Positions 41,031-49,716 of a stretch of DNA of 64,000 nucleotides are shown here, piece by piece; within the stretch, counting starts at the first letter, position 1, and each line of letters starts with the position of its first letter. The DNA comes from Brevibacillus sp. DP1.3A (GTDB taxonomy: Bacteria > Bacillota > Bacilli > Brevibacillales > Brevibacillaceae): contig NZ_CP085876.1 in assembly GCF_013284245.2 (NCBI RefSeq), positions 1,375,001-1,439,000 of the forward strand, read 5' to 3'. A model generated the notes under the pieces. It searched no databases and was not told the origin of the DNA. It saw only the letters and a list, made by a program, of their open reading frames with translations. The position numbers and the translations under genes are program-made.

Positions 41031-41067
41031 CATTTTGTCGCGTACTGACCATGACATTTTGGCATGG
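41026..41067. promoter_or_regulatory. Tandem dyad operator, likely upstream activator sequences for the NtrC-type regulator
   Basis: Site 1 is CGTGACATTTTGTCGCG (41026-41042), a dyad CGYGACA-N3-TGTCRCG. Site 2 is CCATGACATTTTGGCATGG (41049-41067), a related dyad. Both contain TGACATTTTG, centres are 24 bases apart, and both sit 60-105 bases upstream of the sigma-54 promoter, the normal enhancer position. Confidence 0.75.
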
Positions 41068-41127
41068 TCTTTTCTTTTTCTTACTGTTTGGAAGCGTCAA
41101 GCCGTTCGTTTTCCTGCTTTTATCGTA

Positions 41128-41143
41128 TGGCACGCCTCTTGCT
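41128..41143 (+). promoter_or_regulatory. Sigma-54 (SigL) promoter of the diheme cytochrome gene
   Basis: TGGCAC (41128-41133), five bases and TTGCT (41139-41143) form a perfect -24/-12 element. It lies about 45 bases before the cytochrome ATG and downstream of the paired dyads. Confidence 0.9.
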
Positions 41144-41188
41144 ACTCTCCTGTAGTGAATGCACGATCAACATGGAGGAGTGAGACCT

Positions 41189-42121
41189 ATGATAAAAAAA
41201 GAGAAGACAGGCTGGAAGAAGCTGTCTATGGTGGTAGTGGCGATGCTGGTCTTTGCAGGCTGTGCTACACAGCCGACAGCTCAACCCACCTCAACAGCGA
41301 GTGAGGCCAAAGATAAAACAGCGAGTGGGGCAGCTGGAGCGATCAATCTAGATTCCTACACCCCGCCTAGTATGGACAAGGTGCCAGAAGGGCCATTGGG
41401 AGAATCGATTAAGTATGGACATAAGTTAATGAATGAAACGAGCACAGTGATCCCTGAATACACAGGGAATAAGCTCTCCTGCTCCAGCTGTCACGGTAAT
41501 GCCGGAATGGATGCGACCTCCCCTTTAACGGGTGTCACCGCAGTCTATCCCCAGTACATTCCAAGGTCAGGCAAAGTGATTACCATTGAGGATCGCATCA
41601 ATGGTTGTTTTCAACGAAGCATGAACGGAAAGCCATTGCCTTACAACAGCGATGAAATGAGAGCGATGGTTGCCTATCTGACATATATCTCAACAGATGT
41701 ACCAGTAGGAATTAAAGAGCGCCCGTGGATAGAGAAAAACGATATGAAGAGCGTACCTCAACCGAATGTGGCAAATGGAGAAGCCCTCTTTCAAAAATCG
41801 TGTTTGCAATGCCATGCAGCTGATGGTTCAGGAACAGGACCAAACACTGGACCAGCGCTATGGGGGGATAACTCCTTCAATATTGGTGCAGGTATGGCCC
41901 GAATTTCCAAAGCTGCTGGCTACATTCAACGCAATATGCCTCTAGGGGAAATGGGCGGTATCAAGCAAGGCTCGTTAACAGATCAAGAAGCAGCGGACCT
42001 AGCAGCCTATATTTTGTCCAAGCCTCGTCCAGACTTTGCCAAAAAGGCAAAAGACTGGCCAGCTGGTGGAGTTCCAAAGGATGTACCGTATGAAGTAGAC
42101 AGCGCCAAGAAGAAGCAATAG
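41189..42121 (+). CDS. tsdA: Lipoprotein diheme cytochrome c, TsdA (thiosulfate dehydrogenase)-like
   Basis: A 310-residue membrane-anchored cytochrome with lipobox Cys at 25 (VFAGCATQ). Heme 1 is C98-SS-C101-H102 and heme 2 is C205-LQ-C208-H209. C140 in 'DRINGCFQRSMNGKPLP' matches the cysteine heme ligand region of TsdA, and 'KLSCSSCHGNAG' and 'TGVTAVYPQYIPRSGKVITIEDRING' are TsdA/SoxA-type landmarks. TsdA joins two thiosulfates to tetrathionate or runs the reverse. ATG at 41189 follows TGGAGGAG. Sigma-54 control by the upstream two-component system is strongly suggested. Confidence 0.78.
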   Translation: MIKKEKTGWKKLSMVVVAMLVFAGCATQPTAQPTSTASEAKDKTASGAAGAINLDSYTPPSMDKVPEGPLGESIKYGHKLMNETSTVIPEYTGNKLSCSSCHGNAGMDATSPLTGVTAVYPQYIPRSGKVITIEDRINGCFQRSMNGKPLPYNSDEMRAMVAYLTYISTDVPVGIKERPWIEKNDMKSVPQPNVANGEALFQKSCLQCHAADGSGTGPNTGPALWGDNSFNIGAGMARISKAAGYIQRNMPLGEMGGIKQGSLTDQEAADLAAYILSKPRPDFAKKAKDWPAGGVPKDVPYEVDSAKKKQ

Positions 42122-42138
42122 GAACACAATACCTAACC

Positions 42139-42191
42139 CAAAAAGGGCTGTCCCAAAAGTTATTAAATGACTGAGGGATGGTCCTCTTTTT
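42139..42191 (+). terminator. Terminator after the cytochrome gene
   Basis: AAAAAGGGCTGTCCC pairs with GGGATGGTCCTCTTTTT through several G-U pairs around a loop of about 20 bases, ending in T residues. Confidence 0.5.
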
Positions 42192-42266
42192 GATAAAATG
42201 GAAGTATCCCCCACATGGGTGAACTCTTGAACCAGCATGGCGTGTAGTTAAAAAAGGAGGCACAAA

Positions 42267-42935
42267 ATGAGCAGAACCTTTCAAAAAGGCATTATTTTCG
42301 ATATGGACAACACCTTGCTGCAATCCAGGATCAATTTTACCGAGATGAAGCGGGCTATTTTTCAGCTATGGGCAGACAATGGGATCGTTTCTCCAACACT
42401 TGAGTGGGAAAAGCATACCGCATCGCAGCTCATTGAGATCGGGAGAAAAGCGGAGCAGATGACGATAGAGCTGGAGCAAGCGATGTGGGATGCGGTAACC
42501 GCGATCGAGAAGGAAGGGATGCATGGAGCTGTATTGGAGCAGCACGCGGTAGAAGTGCTAGAGGAGTTAAAGAACCGCTATCAGCTGTATATCCTAACCA
42601 ACAACGCGTATGCCGCTGCAGAGGAGGCTTTGAACGAGACGGGAATCGCCTCCTACTTTGACGAAATCGTCGCCCGCGAGCAGATGACGACCTTGAAGCC
42701 ATCTCCATCGGGCATTCACTATATTCGCAGCCGCAAGCCAGATTGGCCTGTTTCGGCTTGGGCGATGATCGGGGATTCGTGGATCGATGGTAAGGCGGCC
42801 TGCGACGGACAAGTCGCTTTTATTGCCTATCAAGGGAATGAGCAGGACATGGAGCAAAATGGTGTTGTGCCAAAGGCGTACATAAATGATTTGAAAGAAC
42901 TCCTGACGGTCCTCGAAGAGTGCGAGCAAGAGTAA
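42267..42935 (+). CDS. HAD-superfamily phosphatase
   Basis: A 222-residue haloacid-dehalogenase-type hydrolase. Motif I is 'IFDMDNTLL' (two catalytic Asp), motif II 'LYILTNN', the Lys is in 'TLKPSPSG', and motif IV is 'MIGDSWIDGKAA'. A helical cap lies between motifs I and II. It probably dephosphorylates a small metabolite; its place immediately ahead of the riboflavin operon makes a riboflavin-pathway phosphatase (ARPP dephosphorylation) tempting but unproven. ATG at 42267 follows AAAGGAGG. Confidence 0.82.
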   Translation: MSRTFQKGIIFDMDNTLLQSRINFTEMKRAIFQLWADNGIVSPTLEWEKHTASQLIEIGRKAEQMTIELEQAMWDAVTAIEKEGMHGAVLEQHAVEVLEELKNRYQLYILTNNAYAAAEEALNETGIASYFDEIVAREQMTTLKPSPSGIHYIRSRKPDWPVSAWAMIGDSWIDGKAACDGQVAFIAYQGNEQDMEQNGVVPKAYINDLKELLTVLEECEQE

Positions 42936-42981
42936 GTGCACTTCTCCAATAAATGATTACAGACAATAGTGAAAAATGTGC

Positions 42982-42987
42982 TATACT
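42982..42987 (+). promoter_or_regulatory. Candidate -10 box of the rib operon leader
   Basis: TATACT at 42982-42987 lies 11 bases before the first FMN aptamer. The -35 is poor (TTACAG at 42957-42962, spacer 19). Confidence 0.4.
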
Positions 42988-42998
42988 TTGCCTAACTG

Positions 42999-43150
42999 AA
43001 TACCAGCCTTCAGGGTAGGGTGCAATTCCCGACCGGCGGTAATGACGAACGCACGTCTGAGCCCGCGACTCGCTATCGTAAGCAGTTGATAGCGACTGAC
43101 TTGGTGCAAATCCAAGGCCGACGGTACAGTCCGGATGGGAGAAGGTATTT
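42999..43150 (+). ncRNA. FMN riboswitch, first of two
   Basis: This is a complete RFN element. P1 pairs AATACC (42999-43004) with GGTATT (43144-43149). All conserved blocks are present: CAGGGTAGGGTGCAATTCCC, GACCGGCGGTAATGAC, GAGCCCGCGA, a TTGGTGCAAATCCAA helix and GCCGACGGTACAGTCCGGATGGGAGAAG. It binds FMN and controls the rib operon by termination at 43208-43240. Confidence 0.95.
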
Positions 43151-43207
43151 GGAACGGCCTGTTTCGCTGTTTTTTCAAAAAACGGTAGAAACAAGGCTTC
43201 TTTCTGA

Positions 43208-43240
43208 ACGCCCTGAGCATAATATTCATGGGCGTTTTTG
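43208..43240 (+). terminator. Expression-platform terminator of FMN riboswitch 1
   Basis: AACGCCC-TGA pairs with TCA-TGGGCGTT, followed by TTTTG. Between aptamer and terminator, GCCTGTTTC and GAAACAAGGC can form a competing or accessory hairpin. Confidence 0.8.
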
Positions 43241-43263
43241 TTTTTCGTTAAAACTTCATAGCG

Positions 43264-43408
43264 ACAATCTTCAGGGCAAGGTGAAATTCCTGACCGGCGG
43301 TAATGACGTACGTACGTCTGAGCCCGCGACTCGCTGACCACGCTTACAGCGACTGATCTGGTGAAAACCCAGAGCCGACGGTACAGTCCGGATGGAAGAA
43401 GATTTTGT
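43264..43408 (+). ncRNA. FMN riboswitch, second of two
   Basis: A second complete RFN element begins 261 bases after the first. P1 pairs ACAATCTTC with GAAGATTTTGT. The blocks CAGGGCAAGGTGAAATTCCTG, GACCGGCGGTAATGAC, GAGCCCGCGA, a CTGGTGAAAACCCAG helix and GCCGACGGTACAGTCCGGATGG are intact. Conserved flanking words (AAGGCTTCTTTC, GCCCTGA) show that aptamer and expression platform were duplicated together. Confidence 0.95.
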
Positions 43409-43462
43409 GCTTTCTTCATTTGTTTTTTCGAAAAACGGATGAGGTAAGGCTTCTTTCCCTAT

Positions 43463-43496
43463 GCCCTGAAACGTTCTGAGGTTTCAAGGGCTTTTT
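43463..43496 (+). terminator. Expression-platform terminator of FMN riboswitch 2
   Basis: GCCCTGAAAC (43463-43472) pairs with GTTTCAAGGGC (43481-43491; one bulged A), followed by TTTTT, 44 bases before ribD. Confidence 0.88.
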
Positions 43497-43539
43497 GCGT
43501 TGTGCTTGGCTGGAATGATGGAACAGAAAGGAGTGCGGT

Positions 43540-44646
43540 ATGGAACAGGACAGCAAGTACATGGATCTGGCGCTGGAACTGGCACGATCGGCAAGAGGCC
43601 AAACCAGCCCGAATCCCATGGTCGGAGCTGTGATTGTGAAGGATGGAATCATCGTGGGAATGGGAGCGCATCTGCGGGCAGGAGAGCCCCATGCTGAGGT
43701 GCACGCACTGCGGATGGCTGGGGAAAAAGCGCAAGGCGCGACCGTGTACGTGACGCTGGAGCCTTGCAGTCACTACGGGAAAACACCGCCGTGTGCAGAG
43801 GCGCTGATCGCAGCTGATGTAAGTCGTGTCGTTGTAGCGACGCTCGACCCGAATCCACTAGTGGCGGGAAGAGGAATGGAGATGCTGCGGGCAGCAGGGA
43901 TGGAAGTGGCGGTGGGCGTGAGAGAAGAGGAAGCGAAGGCGCTCAATGAAGTCTTTTTCCATTACATCCAGACCAGACGTCCATTTGTAACGGTAAAGAC
44001 GGCCAGCACATTGGACGGGAAAATCGCTTCGTTCTCGGGACACAGTCGGTGGATTACTGGAGCAGAGGCTCGTGCAGAGGTGCATGAACTGCGCAGGCAG
44101 CACGATGCGATCCTGGTTGGGGTTGGGACGATTCTCGCTGATGACCCACTGTTGACGGCGCGCCAGGAAGAGCAGTGTTTTGGAAGTCAGCCAGTTCGCG
44201 TGATTTTGGACAGTCATTTACGGACGCCGCTGGATGCCCGTGTCGTCCAGAATGCAGATACGAAGACATGGATCTTTACGACAGATGCAGCACCAAGGGA
44301 AAAGCAGAAGCTGCTTGCGGTAAGAGGAGTAAAGGTCATCACGACGGAAGCGCCAATTCGCGTGGAAAAGGTGCTGGATACGCTGGGAGAGCTGGGGATT
44401 ACCTCGTTGCTTGTGGAAGGCGGGCAGGAAGTCAATGGCTCCTTTTTGCAGGCGAGAGCAATTCAAAAGGTCGTGAGCCATATCGCGCTAAAGCTGATCG
44501 GGGGAAGCGGCGCGCCCTCGCCGTTCGGTGGTCAAGGCTTTGCGACGATGGGAGAAGCGGTACAGCTGACAAATGTGACGATCGCACCGATCGGGAAAGG
44601 TGATGTACAAATCATCGGGTACCCACAATGGGAGGATCAGACGTAG
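43540..44646 (+). CDS. ribD: Bifunctional riboflavin deaminase/reductase RibD
   Basis: A 368-residue enzyme performing steps two and three of riboflavin synthesis. The N-terminal deaminase has zinc ligands H51, C76 and C85 with catalytic E53 (HAEVHAL, PCSHYGKTPPCAEAL). The C-terminal reductase begins near residue 145 with 'RPFVTVKTASTLDGKIA' and ends 'LTNVTIAPIGKGDVQIIGYP'. ATG at 43540 follows AAAGGAG. It is the first gene of ribD-ribE-ribBA-ribH. Confidence 0.95.
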   Translation: MEQDSKYMDLALELARSARGQTSPNPMVGAVIVKDGIIVGMGAHLRAGEPHAEVHALRMAGEKAQGATVYVTLEPCSHYGKTPPCAEALIAADVSRVVVATLDPNPLVAGRGMEMLRAAGMEVAVGVREEEAKALNEVFFHYIQTRRPFVTVKTASTLDGKIASFSGHSRWITGAEARAEVHELRRQHDAILVGVGTILADDPLLTARQEEQCFGSQPVRVILDSHLRTPLDARVVQNADTKTWIFTTDAAPREKQKLLAVRGVKVITTEAPIRVEKVLDTLGELGITSLLVEGGQEVNGSFLQARAIQKVVSHIALKLIGGSGAPSPFGGQGFATMGEAVQLTNVTIAPIGKGDVQIIGYPQWEDQT

Positions 44647-44665
44647 CAAGTGAGGAGGAGAGAGC

Positions 44666-45322
44666 ATGTTCACGGGACTGGTCGAAGAAGTGGGCGTGTT
44701 GGAATCGATTCAAGGGAACGAGCAGGCGAGTCGACTGGTCATCCGCGCACAGCAGGTACTCGAAGGGGTGAAGCTCGGGGACAGTATCTCGGTCAATGGC
44801 ATTTGCCTTACGGTTACTTCTTATACGAATCGTCAGTTTAGCGTCGATGTGATGCCAGAGACGATGAACAAGACGAGCTTGCGGCAATTACGCAGCGGAC
44901 AGCGAGTGAATTTGGAGAGAGCGATGCGGCTGGGGGACCGTTTTGGCGGGCATATCGTCTCCGGGCATGTAGATGGGACTGGAATGGTTGCTTCACGAGA
45001 GGTGAATGCGAATGCTGTCGTGTTTCGGATTGAGGCCAAACCGCAGCTGTTGAAGTATGTTATTGCCCGTGGATCGATTTGCATAGACGGCATCAGTCTC
45101 ACCGTGGTGGACGTAAACGATAACGGTTTTACCGTTTCAATCATTCCGCATACGCTGGCGAATACGAGTCTTTCAGACAGACGACCTGGGGACTTGGTGA
45201 ATCTTGAAACAGATGTCATCGGCAAATATGTAGAGCGTTTGTTAGGTTATCAAAACCATGGCGGTACAGAGAAATCTGGCGGGCTCAGTCTAGCCTTTTT
45301 GCAGGAAAATGGCTTCGCGTGA
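44666..45322 (+). CDS. ribE: Riboflavin synthase alpha chain RibE
   Basis: A 218-residue enzyme catalysing the last dismutation to riboflavin. It has the usual two lumazine-binding barrels, the first starting [10 protein letters not shown] and containing '[15 protein letters not shown]', the second containing '[15 protein letters not shown]'. '[23 protein letters not shown]' is the family signature. ATG at 44666 follows GAGGAGGAG. Length is normal. Confidence 0.95.
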   Translation: MFTGLVEEVGVLESIQGNEQASRLVIRAQQVLEGVKLGDSISVNGICLTVTSYTNRQFSVDVMPETMNKTSLRQLRSGQRVNLERAMRLGDRFGGHIVSGHVDGTGMVASREVNANAVVFRIEAKPQLLKYVIARGSICIDGISLTVVDVNDNGFTVSIIPHTLANTSLSDRRPGDLVNLETDVIGKYVERLLGYQNHGGTEKSGGLSLAFLQENGFA

Positions 45323-45338
45323 GAAGGAGGGAGAAAGT

Positions 45339-46538
45339 ATGTTTCATCGCATAGAAGAAGCATTAGAAGATTTGCGTCAGGGCAAGGCGGTCATCGTGGT
45401 AGATGATGAGGATCGGGAAAACGAAGGAGATTTTGTCTGCATGGCCGAAGCGGCTACGCCTGAAATGATCAACTTCATGGTTACACATGGAAGGGGACTC
45501 GTTTGCGTACCGGTGACAGAAGAGCACGCAACTCGTTTGGAGCTCCATCCGATGGTGAAGTCCAATACAGACAAGCAAGGAACGGCTTTTACCGTGTCCA
45601 TCGATGAAGGGAGTACACACACAGGGATATCCGCTCATGAGCGCTCTCAGACTGTCTTGGCGATGCTGGATGATCAAAAGACCGCAGAAGATTTCCGTAG
45701 ACCGGGACATATTTTTCCGTTAATCGCGAAGTCTGGCGGTGTATTGCGCAGAGCGGGACATACGGAGGCGGCAGTTGATTTGGCTCGCTTGGCGGGGGGC
45801 ATACCGGCGGGAGTCATTTGCGAAATTATGAACGAGGATGGCTCCATGGCACGTCTGCCGCAATTGCAAGAGATCGCACGCCGCTTTGATCTCAAGCTGA
45901 TTACGATCGCAGACTTGATAGCGTATCGGATGCGGACGGAATCCATGGTGAAAAGGGAAATCGAAGTGCAGCTTCCGACCGCCTACGGTGATTTTCGGAT
46001 GGCGGCCTATACGAACGAGCTGGATGGTAAAGAGCATGTGGCTCTCATCAAGGGAGAGATCGGACCGGATGAGCCCATTCTCATCCGCGTGCACTCGGAG
46101 TGCTTGACAGGAGATATTTTCGGCTCTCATCGCTGCGACTGCGGTCCACAGCTACACGCTGCATTGGAACAGATCGAAGCGAACGGACGTGGCATTTTAT
46201 TGTACATGCGCCAGGAGGGCAGAGGCATTGGCTTGATTAATAAGCTACGTGCCTACAAGTTGCAGGAGGAAGGCTTGGATACGGTTGAGGCCAATGAAAA
46301 GCTAGGATTCGCCGCTGATCTGCGAGATTACGGTATCGGTGCGCAAATTTTGCGAGATTTAGGAGTGCAACGCATGCGGCTTTTGACTAATAATCCACGA
46401 AAAATCCGCGGGCTTACCGGTTACGGATTAACAGTAGAAGAACGGGTGCCGCTTCAAATGCAGGAGCATCTGCACAACAAACAGTACCTATCAACAAAAC
46501 AAGAGAAGCTGGGTCACCTGCTTCATCTGCACGGATAA
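45339..46538 (+). CDS. ribBA: Bifunctional DHBP synthase/GTP cyclohydrolase II RibBA
   Basis: A 399-residue fusion. Residues 1-200 are 3,4-dihydroxy-2-butanone-4-phosphate synthase ('[30 protein letters not shown]', 'RPGHIFPL', '[14 protein letters not shown]'). Residues 205-399 are GTP cyclohydrolase II with zinc cysteines in '[19 protein letters not shown]' and '[17 protein letters not shown]'. It starts the riboflavin pathway from both GTP and ribulose 5-phosphate. ATG at 45339 follows GAGGGAG. Confidence 0.95.
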   Translation: MFHRIEEALEDLRQGKAVIVVDDEDRENEGDFVCMAEAATPEMINFMVTHGRGLVCVPVTEEHATRLELHPMVKSNTDKQGTAFTVSIDEGSTHTGISAHERSQTVLAMLDDQKTAEDFRRPGHIFPLIAKSGGVLRRAGHTEAAVDLARLAGGIPAGVICEIMNEDGSMARLPQLQEIARRFDLKLITIADLIAYRMRTESMVKREIEVQLPTAYGDFRMAAYTNELDGKEHVALIKGEIGPDEPILIRVHSECLTGDIFGSHRCDCGPQLHAALEQIEANGRGILLYMRQEGRGIGLINKLRAYKLQEEGLDTVEANEKLGFAADLRDYGIGAQILRDLGVQRMRLLTNNPRKIRGLTGYGLTVEERVPLQMQEHLHNKQYLSTKQEKLGHLLHLHG

Positions 46539-46553
46539 GGAGAGGGAATGAGC

Positions 46554-47018
46554 ATGAAAACTTTTGAAGGACATTTGGTTGGAACAGGTTTGCGTGTAGG
46601 GATTGTGGCAGGACGTTTTAACGAATTGATCGTAAGCAAGCTGGTCGGAGGGGCGCTCGATGCCCTGAAGCGTCATGGCGTAGAAGATGAGCAGGTAGAC
46701 GTGGCTTGGGTACCAGGGGCATTTGAAATTCCGTTGATTGCTAAAAAAATGGCGGAATCCGGTCGCTATGATGCGGTTGTTACACTGGGAGCTGTCATTC
46801 GTGGCTCCACTCCACACTTCGATTACGTCTGCAATGAGACCGCAAAAGGAGTTGCGTCCCTATCTCTTTCGACTGGGATACCTGTTATTTTTGGTGTTTT
46901 GACGACAGACAATATCGAGCAAGCCATCGAGCGAGCGGGAACAAAAGCAGGCAACAAAGGCTGGGAAGCAGCAACGGCAGCGATCGAAATGGCTAATTTA
47001 TCTAAGCAGTTCGCCTAA
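46554..47018 (+). CDS. ribH: Lumazine synthase RibH
   Basis: A 154-residue 6,7-dimethyl-8-ribityllumazine synthase, the same length as the B. subtilis enzyme when started at ATG 46554 (46548 is an alternative). Landmarks are '[28 protein letters not shown]', '[16 protein letters not shown]', '[29 protein letters not shown]' and '[17 protein letters not shown]'. It forms the capsid-like shell around riboflavin synthase. A terminator follows. Confidence 0.95.
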   Translation: MKTFEGHLVGTGLRVGIVAGRFNELIVSKLVGGALDALKRHGVEDEQVDVAWVPGAFEIPLIAKKMAESGRYDAVVTLGAVIRGSTPHFDYVCNETAKGVASLSLSTGIPVIFGVLTTDNIEQAIERAGTKAGNKGWEAATAAIEMANLSKQFA

Positions 47019-47046
47019 TCAGTTCATATGGAGAACGAGATATTTC

Positions 47047-47072
47047 AACGGGGGCTTCGGCTCCCGTTTTCT
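47047..47072 (+). terminator. Terminator of the riboflavin operon
   Basis: AACGGGGGC pairs with GCTCCCGTT around a TTCG tetraloop, followed by T-rich sequence. Confidence 0.85.
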
Positions 47073-47080
47073 ATTTTTTT

Positions 47081-47110
47081 GGATAAAATCACCACGGACA
47101 GGTCAAAGTA
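47081..47110 (+). promoter_or_regulatory. Candidate sigma-G promoter of the germinant receptor operon
   Basis: GGATA (47081-47085) and CAAAGTA (47104-47110) are 18 bases apart, matching the forespore sigma-G pattern GnATR-N18-CATnnTA apart from one base. gerA-type operons are sigma-G controlled in B. subtilis. Confidence 0.55.
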
Positions 47111-47144
47111 AGAAAGATTTTCCTGAATAAAGGGGGGATCTAGC

Positions 47145-48623
47145 GTGAGACCGACTGATTGGTGGAGAGCGCAAGTAGAGGCCGTACAAGCAAAGCGGCG
47201 CATCGAACAAATTACACCGGATATGGTAAAACAATGTATGCAAAACGTGGATGACCTCAGCAGCTTGTCATTGAAGATGAATGACGAAGAGGTACACGTT
47301 TTTTTTCTCGATACGCTGGTGGATGTGTCCCAGATTTATGAGAATGTCTTTCTTCCGTTACAGCGTTCTGATGGTAAAGATCCGATGCAGGCGCTCCCTT
47401 TTTCACAGGAATGTCTTCTCGACGATATGGAGACGTTGATGAGTAACTTGCTACGTGGTCATACCATCTTGTTTTTCTTGGAAAGGGATCTCATTCTGCA
47501 TGTGAATACATTTCAGGTCGCGCATCGTTCCATTACGAAATCCGAGACGGAGGCGACCGTCCTTGGACCGCAAGACTCCTTTGTTGAAATGCTGGAGATC
47601 AATTTGTCTTTGATTCGGAGAAGACTCGCTACGCCTCATCTGAAAGTATCGAGCTACACGATTGGCACCCAGGCGCAGAACAAGGTAGCTGTGATTTATT
47701 TGGACAATATCGCGAACGCGGAAAATGTGGAGCGTGTGAAAAAAAGGATCGACAATGTTATTTACCACGGATTTGTCGGGATGCCTATATTGAAGCAAAT
47801 GCTGGAGGACAAGCCGTACTCTCCGTTTCCGCAGTTTGGCTTGACGGGGCGGCCTGACAATGCAACAGCAGCTTTGTTGGACGGTAGAATCGTGATCATG
47901 CTGAATGGCAGCCCGGATGCCGCAATCTGCCCGACTTCCTTTCTGGAGATGTTTAGCAGCCCCGAAGACTTTTACAATCGATGGTCAACGGCAAGCTTGC
48001 TGCGGATGATTCGCTTTTTCGGTTTATTTATCACCATTATGCTCACATCCAGTTACGTCTCTGTCTTGACGTATCATCCGGAAATGCTTCCCCCCGCTTT
48101 ACTGACGATTTTGTCTGAATCACGCAGTCGGGTGCCTTTTCCGCCCGTGATCGAGGTGCTCATTATTGAGCTCGTCATCGAGATCCTGCGGGAAGCGGGG
48201 ATACGCATGCCGACTAAAATCGGACAGACAATCGGTATCGTTGGCGGTATCGTGATCGGGACAGCCTCTGTACAAGCGGGGTTAGCCAGTAATATCTTGA
48301 TCGTCCTTGTTTCCGTATCGGCACTGCTTTCTTTTGTGCCACCCAATTTTTTGATGAGTAATGCGATTCGGCTCGTTCGCTATGGTTTCATCTTGATGGC
48401 AGGTGTATTGGGCATGTACGGCCAGCTACTGGCACTGGCGTTTTTATTCGCACACTTGCTCAATTTGACATCACTCGGGACGCCGTACATGGCTCCGGGG
48501 GTTCCGCGTCAATGGACCGATTTGATGAATAGTCTCGTACGTGCACCATTAAGGTTTATCGTCAATCGCAACCGCATGTCCCGGGCAAAGCAAAAGCATG
48601 TCCGGCCAGTTGGGGAGGACTAG
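47145..48623 (+). CDS. Germinant receptor A subunit (GerA/GerKA family)
   Basis: A 492-residue spore inner-membrane protein. A large N-terminal soluble domain of about 230 residues ('SSLSLKMNDEEVHVFFLDTLVD', 'LLRGHTILFFL') precedes about five membrane helices with the conserved 'YRLIRFFGLFIT'-like (here RMIRFFGLFITIML), 'ESRSRVPFPPVIEVLIIELVIEILREAGIRMP' and 'GQTIGIVGGIVIGTASVQAGL' stretches. Together with B and C subunits it senses amino acids or sugars and opens the spore's ion channel. GTG at 47145 follows GGGGGG. Confidence 0.92.
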   Translation: MRPTDWWRAQVEAVQAKRRIEQITPDMVKQCMQNVDDLSSLSLKMNDEEVHVFFLDTLVDVSQIYENVFLPLQRSDGKDPMQALPFSQECLLDDMETLMSNLLRGHTILFFLERDLILHVNTFQVAHRSITKSETEATVLGPQDSFVEMLEINLSLIRRRLATPHLKVSSYTIGTQAQNKVAVIYLDNIANAENVERVKKRIDNVIYHGFVGMPILKQMLEDKPYSPFPQFGLTGRPDNATAALLDGRIVIMLNGSPDAAICPTSFLEMFSSPEDFYNRWSTASLLRMIRFFGLFITIMLTSSYVSVLTYHPEMLPPALLTILSESRSRVPFPPVIEVLIIELVIEILREAGIRMPTKIGQTIGIVGGIVIGTASVQAGLASNILIVLVSVSALLSFVPPNFLMSNAIRLVRYGFILMAGVLGMYGQLLALAFLFAHLLNLTSLGTPYMAPGVPRQWTDLMNSLVRAPLRFIVNRNRMSRAKQKHVRPVGED

Positions 48624-48627
48624 GGAG

Positions 48628-49716
48628 ATGGATAGAGGGAGAATTCACAGCCTGAATCCGATCCTGGTAATCGGATTGATTATGAATACGATGGTGGGGG
48701 TTAATTTACTTGGACTGGCTCATCATGCAAGTAAAATGGGCTACAATCTGTGGTGGTCTCCGATTTTGCTGGGATGCATTGTCAGCTTAACGCTAATTCC
48801 GATGATGGCCTTGTGCCGTCGCTATCCAGAGGATAATCTTTTTCGGATTCACGAAAAGCTGTTGGGAAAATGGCTGGGACGCTGTTTCAATATCCTGATC
48901 ATCGTCTACGCCATTCTAAACGTATCTACCGCCAATGAAGGATACGTTAGGCTGGTGCAAACCTCCATGCTGAGCAATCAGACAGTCACACTGCCGTTGC
49001 TTGGATTGACATTGGTCATGGTCTACATTACAAACGGCGGCATTAAATTGATCGCGCGTTTTTGCCTGCTAACGTTCTTTTTTACGGGCTGGATGATTTT
49101 TCTTTTGCAGTACGGATTTCAAAAGGGAGGAATGATGCATATTTTTCCTCTTTTTAATACGGATTGGCGAAGTATAGCCGAAACGGTGCACAATTCTTAC
49201 GCGAGCATGCTTGGGTATGAATTGGTCCTGTTTTTCTACCCATATATCCAAGAGAAGAACAAGGCACACAAGCATGTGTTGATTGGGGTATGGATTGTGG
49301 TTTTGTTGTACGTCATGATCTTGATCACAAGTGTAGCTTATTTTTCCGAATGGCAAATGGACAATCTCATTTATCCCGTTTTGAATTTGTTTAAGGCTGT
49401 AGAGCTGTCTTTTTTGGAGCGGATCGAAAATCTCGGGATTGGTCTTTGGGTCTTCCTCATTCTCAGTACGAGCACGGGATACTTGTGGGTTGCCCGTACC
49501 GGCCTTGAAGAGATGGCAGAAAAGACTCGGCTGTGGCATCTGCTTTTACCGACAATCATTTCGTTTCTATTCATTGTGGGGCCATTATCTGTAGAAAAAC
49601 AACGCTACATTTATGACAAGGTTTCTGTTTATATGGCCTATGGATTGATCTTGTGGCCGATTATTTTGTTATTGCTTCATTCCTTGAGGTTCGGTAGAGG
49701 AGAGCGAGTATCATGA
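48628..49716 (+). CDS. Germinant receptor B subunit (GerAB/YndE family)
   Basis: A 362-residue membrane protein with ten predicted helices of the APC-like GerAB fold, the ligand-binding channel of the receptor. It begins 'MDRGRIHSLNPILVIGLIMNTMVGVNLLGLAHHA', typical of the family, and ends 'LLLLHSLRFGRGERVS'. ATG at 48628 follows GGGGAGG just after the A-subunit stop; the stop overlaps the C-subunit ATG (ATGA). Confidence 0.9.
   Translation: MDRGRIHSLNPILVIGLIMNTMVGVNLLGLAHHASKMGYNLWWSPILLGCIVSLTLIPMMALCRRYPEDNLFRIHEKLLGKWLGRCFNILIIVYAILNVSTANEGYVRLVQTSMLSNQTVTLPLLGLTLVMVYITNGGIKLIARFCLLTFFFTGWMIFLLQYGFQKGGMMHIFPLFNTDWRSIAETVHNSYASMLGYELVLFFYPYIQEKNKAHKHVLIGVWIVVLLYVMILITSVAYFSEWQMDNLIYPVLNLFKAVELSFLERIENLGIGLWVFLILSTSTGYLWVARTGLEEMAEKTRLWHLLLPTIISFLFIVGPLSVEKQRYIYDKVSVYMAYGLILWPIILLLLHSLRFGRGERVS

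Noticed and set aside
42140..42245. An insertion-sequence end after the cytochrome gene, because GGCTGTCCCAAAAG resembles IS termini
   Set aside because: The same bases form a terminator stem with GGGATGGTCC, there is no transposase fragment, and no matching opposite end was found.
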